Below, one piece after another: positions 5,415-7,184 of a stretch of DNA of 7,184 nucleotides (position 1 is its first letter; each line of letters starts with the position of its first letter). A program made the position numbers and the translations under genes. The stretch is from Bacteroidota bacterium (GTDB taxonomy: Bacteria > Bacteroidota > Bacteroidia > Flavobacteriales > Weeksellaceae): positions 1 through 7,184 of the forward strand of contig JAEXJU010000197.1 in NCBI GenBank assembly GCA_023448955.1, given 5' to 3'. Below the pieces are notes generated by a model. The model was not told the DNA's origin and ran no database searches. It saw only the letters and a program-made list of their open reading frames with translations.

Positions 5415-7184
5415 ATGGAGAATTTAGTTTACGCAATTGTACTTTTACCACTAGCCGGGTTTCTGGTTAACGGACTTTTTGGGAAACATCTTCCGAAAAT
5501 TTTCGTTGGCGGATTGGCAACTTTGGTAGTTTTCGCTTCGTTTGTTATCACAACAAGTATATTCTTGAACTTCAATAGTGAGAGTGCTCCTGTTATTGTC
5601 AAAGCATTTGAATGGTTCAGAGTTGCCGGGATTCAGGTTAATTTTGGTTTCCAGGTCGATCAGCTGTCATTGATGATGGTGATGATTATCACAGGAATCG
5701 GTTCGTTGATACACCTCTACTCTATTGGCTATATGAGCCACGACAAAGGTTTCTACAAATTTTTCACTTATTTGAACCTGTTCATCTTCTCGATGTTGCT
5801 TTTGGTTTTGGGAAGCAATTATCTGATCTTATTTATCGGATGGGAAGGTGTAGGACTGTGTTCTTATCTATTGATTGGATTCTGGTATCAGAATGAAGAT
5901 TATGGAAAAGCCGCAAGAAAGGCTTTCATTATGAACCGTATCGGTGACCTTGGTTTACTGATTGGGATTTTCGCCATCGCTGCAAATGTCAACGCCATTG
6001 ATTATATGTCGGTTGCCCAAAACGCTTCTATTTTTGAACTGGATGGAACTACAATTATTTTTATCACTTCCGCTTTATTTATTGGAGCAACAGGTAAATC
6101 TGCACAGGTTCCATTATATACTTGGTTGCCGGATGCAATGGCAGGACCAACCCCGGTTTCTGCATTGATTCACGCCGCAACAATGGTTACCGCTGGGATT
6201 TATCTGGTGGTGAGATCTAATTTCTTATTCACATTAGCACCAACAGTACAGGACGGTATTTTATTCATCGGATTCCTGACTGCTGCATTAGCTGGCTTTT
6301 ACGCACTCAGACAAAACGACATCAAAAAAGTATTGGCATACTCCACAGTTTCACAACTTGGATTTATGTTCATTGCTTTGGGATTAGGCGCTTATACGAC
6401 AGCAATGTTCCACGTAATGACGCACGCTTTCTTCAAAGCTTTGTTATTCTTGGGCGCTGGTTCTGTTATCCACGCAATGAGCAACGAACAGGATATGCGT
6501 TTTATGGGCGGATTGATAAAATACATTCCAATTACCCACGCTACTTTCCTTATTGGAACATTGGCAATCTCCGGATTTCCTTTACTTTCCGGGATGATTT
6601 CCAAAGATGAAATTTTGGTTGCAGCATTTGCTAAAAATCCGATTTATTGGGTGATGCTATTCATTTTGGCTGCTATCACAGCAACATATATGTTCAGATT
6701 GTATTACCTGACATTCCACGGACAGTTCAGAGGAACAGAGGAGCAAAAACATCACTTGCACGAAAGTCCTGCCAATATGACTTTACCTTTAATCGTTTTG
6801 GCTGTTCTTTCCGTAGTTGGAGGTTTTATCAATCTTCCGCACTTCATCGGTCACGGTCATTATGCTAAATTGATGGAATGGCTGAAACCTGTTCTTACAC
6901 AGGAAAGCTTTGACCAATTGGAAAACACACTTTCGGGTGTTAATTTCAATACAGAAATGATTCTTCTTGGAGCAACTGTCCTAATGTTCTTTACTGTCTG
7001 GTTTTTGGTTAGAAACACTTACGTTAAGAAACAGAAAAAAGCATTGCCGGAAGAGCAATATACAGGCTGGGAAAAACTGTCTGCAAAGAAATTGTTTGTG
7101 GATGAGATTTATAATGCCTGCATCGTAAGACCTTTTGAAGAAGCCGGTAAAGCTGCAGCAATGTTTGACAAAGCTGTTCTGGAT
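5415..7184 (+). CDS. nuoL: NADH-quinone oxidoreductase subunit L (NuoL), 3'-truncated by window edge
   Basis: NuoL (ND5 homologue) is the distal antiporter-like proton-pumping subunit of complex I. My translation from ATG 5415 stays open for 590 codons to the last base, beginning MENLVYAIVLLPLAGF. Residues important for proton transfer are conserved at nearly the same numbers as in E. coli: E144 in GWEGVGLCSYLLIGFW, D178 in NRIGDLGLL, K228 in GATGKSAQVPLYTWLPDAM, H253 in SALIHAATM, and K341 in THAFFKALLFLGAGSVIH. The ISKDEI loop and the helix near residues 515-537 follow. The last about 45 residues (from YTGWEKLSAKKLFVDEIYN) match the start of the long lateral amphipathic helix, so only its end and the final anchoring helix lie beyond the window. 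A GAGG at 5401-5404, 10 nt before the ATG, is Shine-Dalgarno-like but overlaps the end of nuoK. nuoM and nuoN are expected next. Confidence 0.97.
   Translation, partial: MENLVYAIVLLPLAGFLVNGLFGKHLPKIFVGGLATLVVFASFVITTSIFLNFNSESAPVIVKAFEWFRVAGIQVNFGFQVDQLSLMMVMIITGIGSLIHLYSIGYMSHDKGFYKFFTYLNLFIFSMLLLVLGSNYLILFIGWEGVGLCSYLLIGFWYQNEDYGKAARKAFIMNRIGDLGLLIGIFAIAANVNAIDYMSVAQNASIFELDGTTIIFITSALFIGATGKSAQVPLYTWLPDAMAGPTPVSALIHAATMVTAGIYLVVRSNFLFTLAPTVQDGILFIGFLTAALAGFYALRQNDIKKVLAYSTVSQLGFMFIALGLGAYTTAMFHVMTHAFFKALLFLGAGSVIHAMSNEQDMRFMGGLIKYIPITHATFLIGTLAISGFPLLSGMISKDEILVAAFAKNPIYWVMLFILAAITATYMFRLYYLTFHGQFRGTEEQKHHLHESPANMTLPLIVLAVLSVVGGFINLPHFIGHGHYAKLMEWLKPVLTQESFDQLENTLSGVNFNTEMILLGATVLMFFTVWFLVRNTYVKKQKKALPEEQYTGWEKLSAKKLFVDEIYNACIVRPFEEAGKAAAMFDKAVLD

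Noticed and set aside
5962..6168. Plus-strand open frame of 68 codons in another frame of nuoL
   Set aside because: The NuoL frame covers it continuously with conserved motifs including K228 and H253; the alternative product looks random.
6392..6604. Minus-strand open frame of 70 codons within nuoL
   Set aside because: It lies entirely opposite the strongly conserved NuoL coding frame and shows no recognisable motif; it is a shadow frame.

Overview
This window lies inside a respiratory complex I (NADH:quinone oxidoreductase, nuo) operon. All genes are on the + strand, in the order nuoF (3' part) - uncharacterised secreted or outer-membrane-like gene - nuoG - nuoH - nuoI - nuoJ - nuoK - nuoL (5' part). 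The organism is most likely a member of Bacteroidota, class Flavobacteriia, and plausibly the Chryseobacterium/Weeksellaceae group. The reasons are a moderately AT-rich sequence, mostly absent Shine-Dalgarno sites, a very short NuoG, and Nuo proteins with a flavobacterial look. This placement is inferred from recalled family resemblance, not from a search.

Layout. 1-897 encodes the last 298 residues of NuoF, including the N3 iron-sulfur cluster ligands. 921-1796 is an AT-richer gene encoding a signal-peptide protein with beta-barrel character, an unexpected insertion between nuoF and nuoG. 1833-2861 is a NuoG of only 342 residues that carries the electron-transfer N-terminal half and lacks the large molybdopterin-oxidoreductase-like domain. 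2896-3957 is NuoH, 4033-4587 NuoI, 4587-5084 NuoJ, 5088-5408 NuoK, and 5415 to the window end is NuoL (590 residues, open at the 3' end). The I-J-K-L genes are packed with a 1-nt overlap or gaps of 3-6 nt. The F/orf/G/H/I junctions have spacers of 23-75 nt.

How the genes work together. NuoF takes electrons from NADH through FMN to cluster N3. NuoG and NuoI carry them along the Fe-S chain to quinone at the NuoH interface. NuoH, J, K and L form part of the proton-pumping membrane arm. nuoE and earlier subunits are expected upstream, and nuoM and nuoN downstream.

The least ordinary features are the inserted gene, the truncated NuoG with its five-cysteine C-terminal motif, and three short structured spacers. 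Two spacers each contain five units repeating at exactly 7-nt intervals and ending just before a start codon (nuoG and nuoI). The third is a 16-nt near-perfect palindrome just before the inserted gene, built from the same TCTAA core as the nuoI repeats. I found no RNA gene, CRISPR array, insertion sequence or convincing terminator. Apart from the inserted gene and the spacers, this is a conserved housekeeping region, and I do not see evidence of a wholly new multi-gene system.
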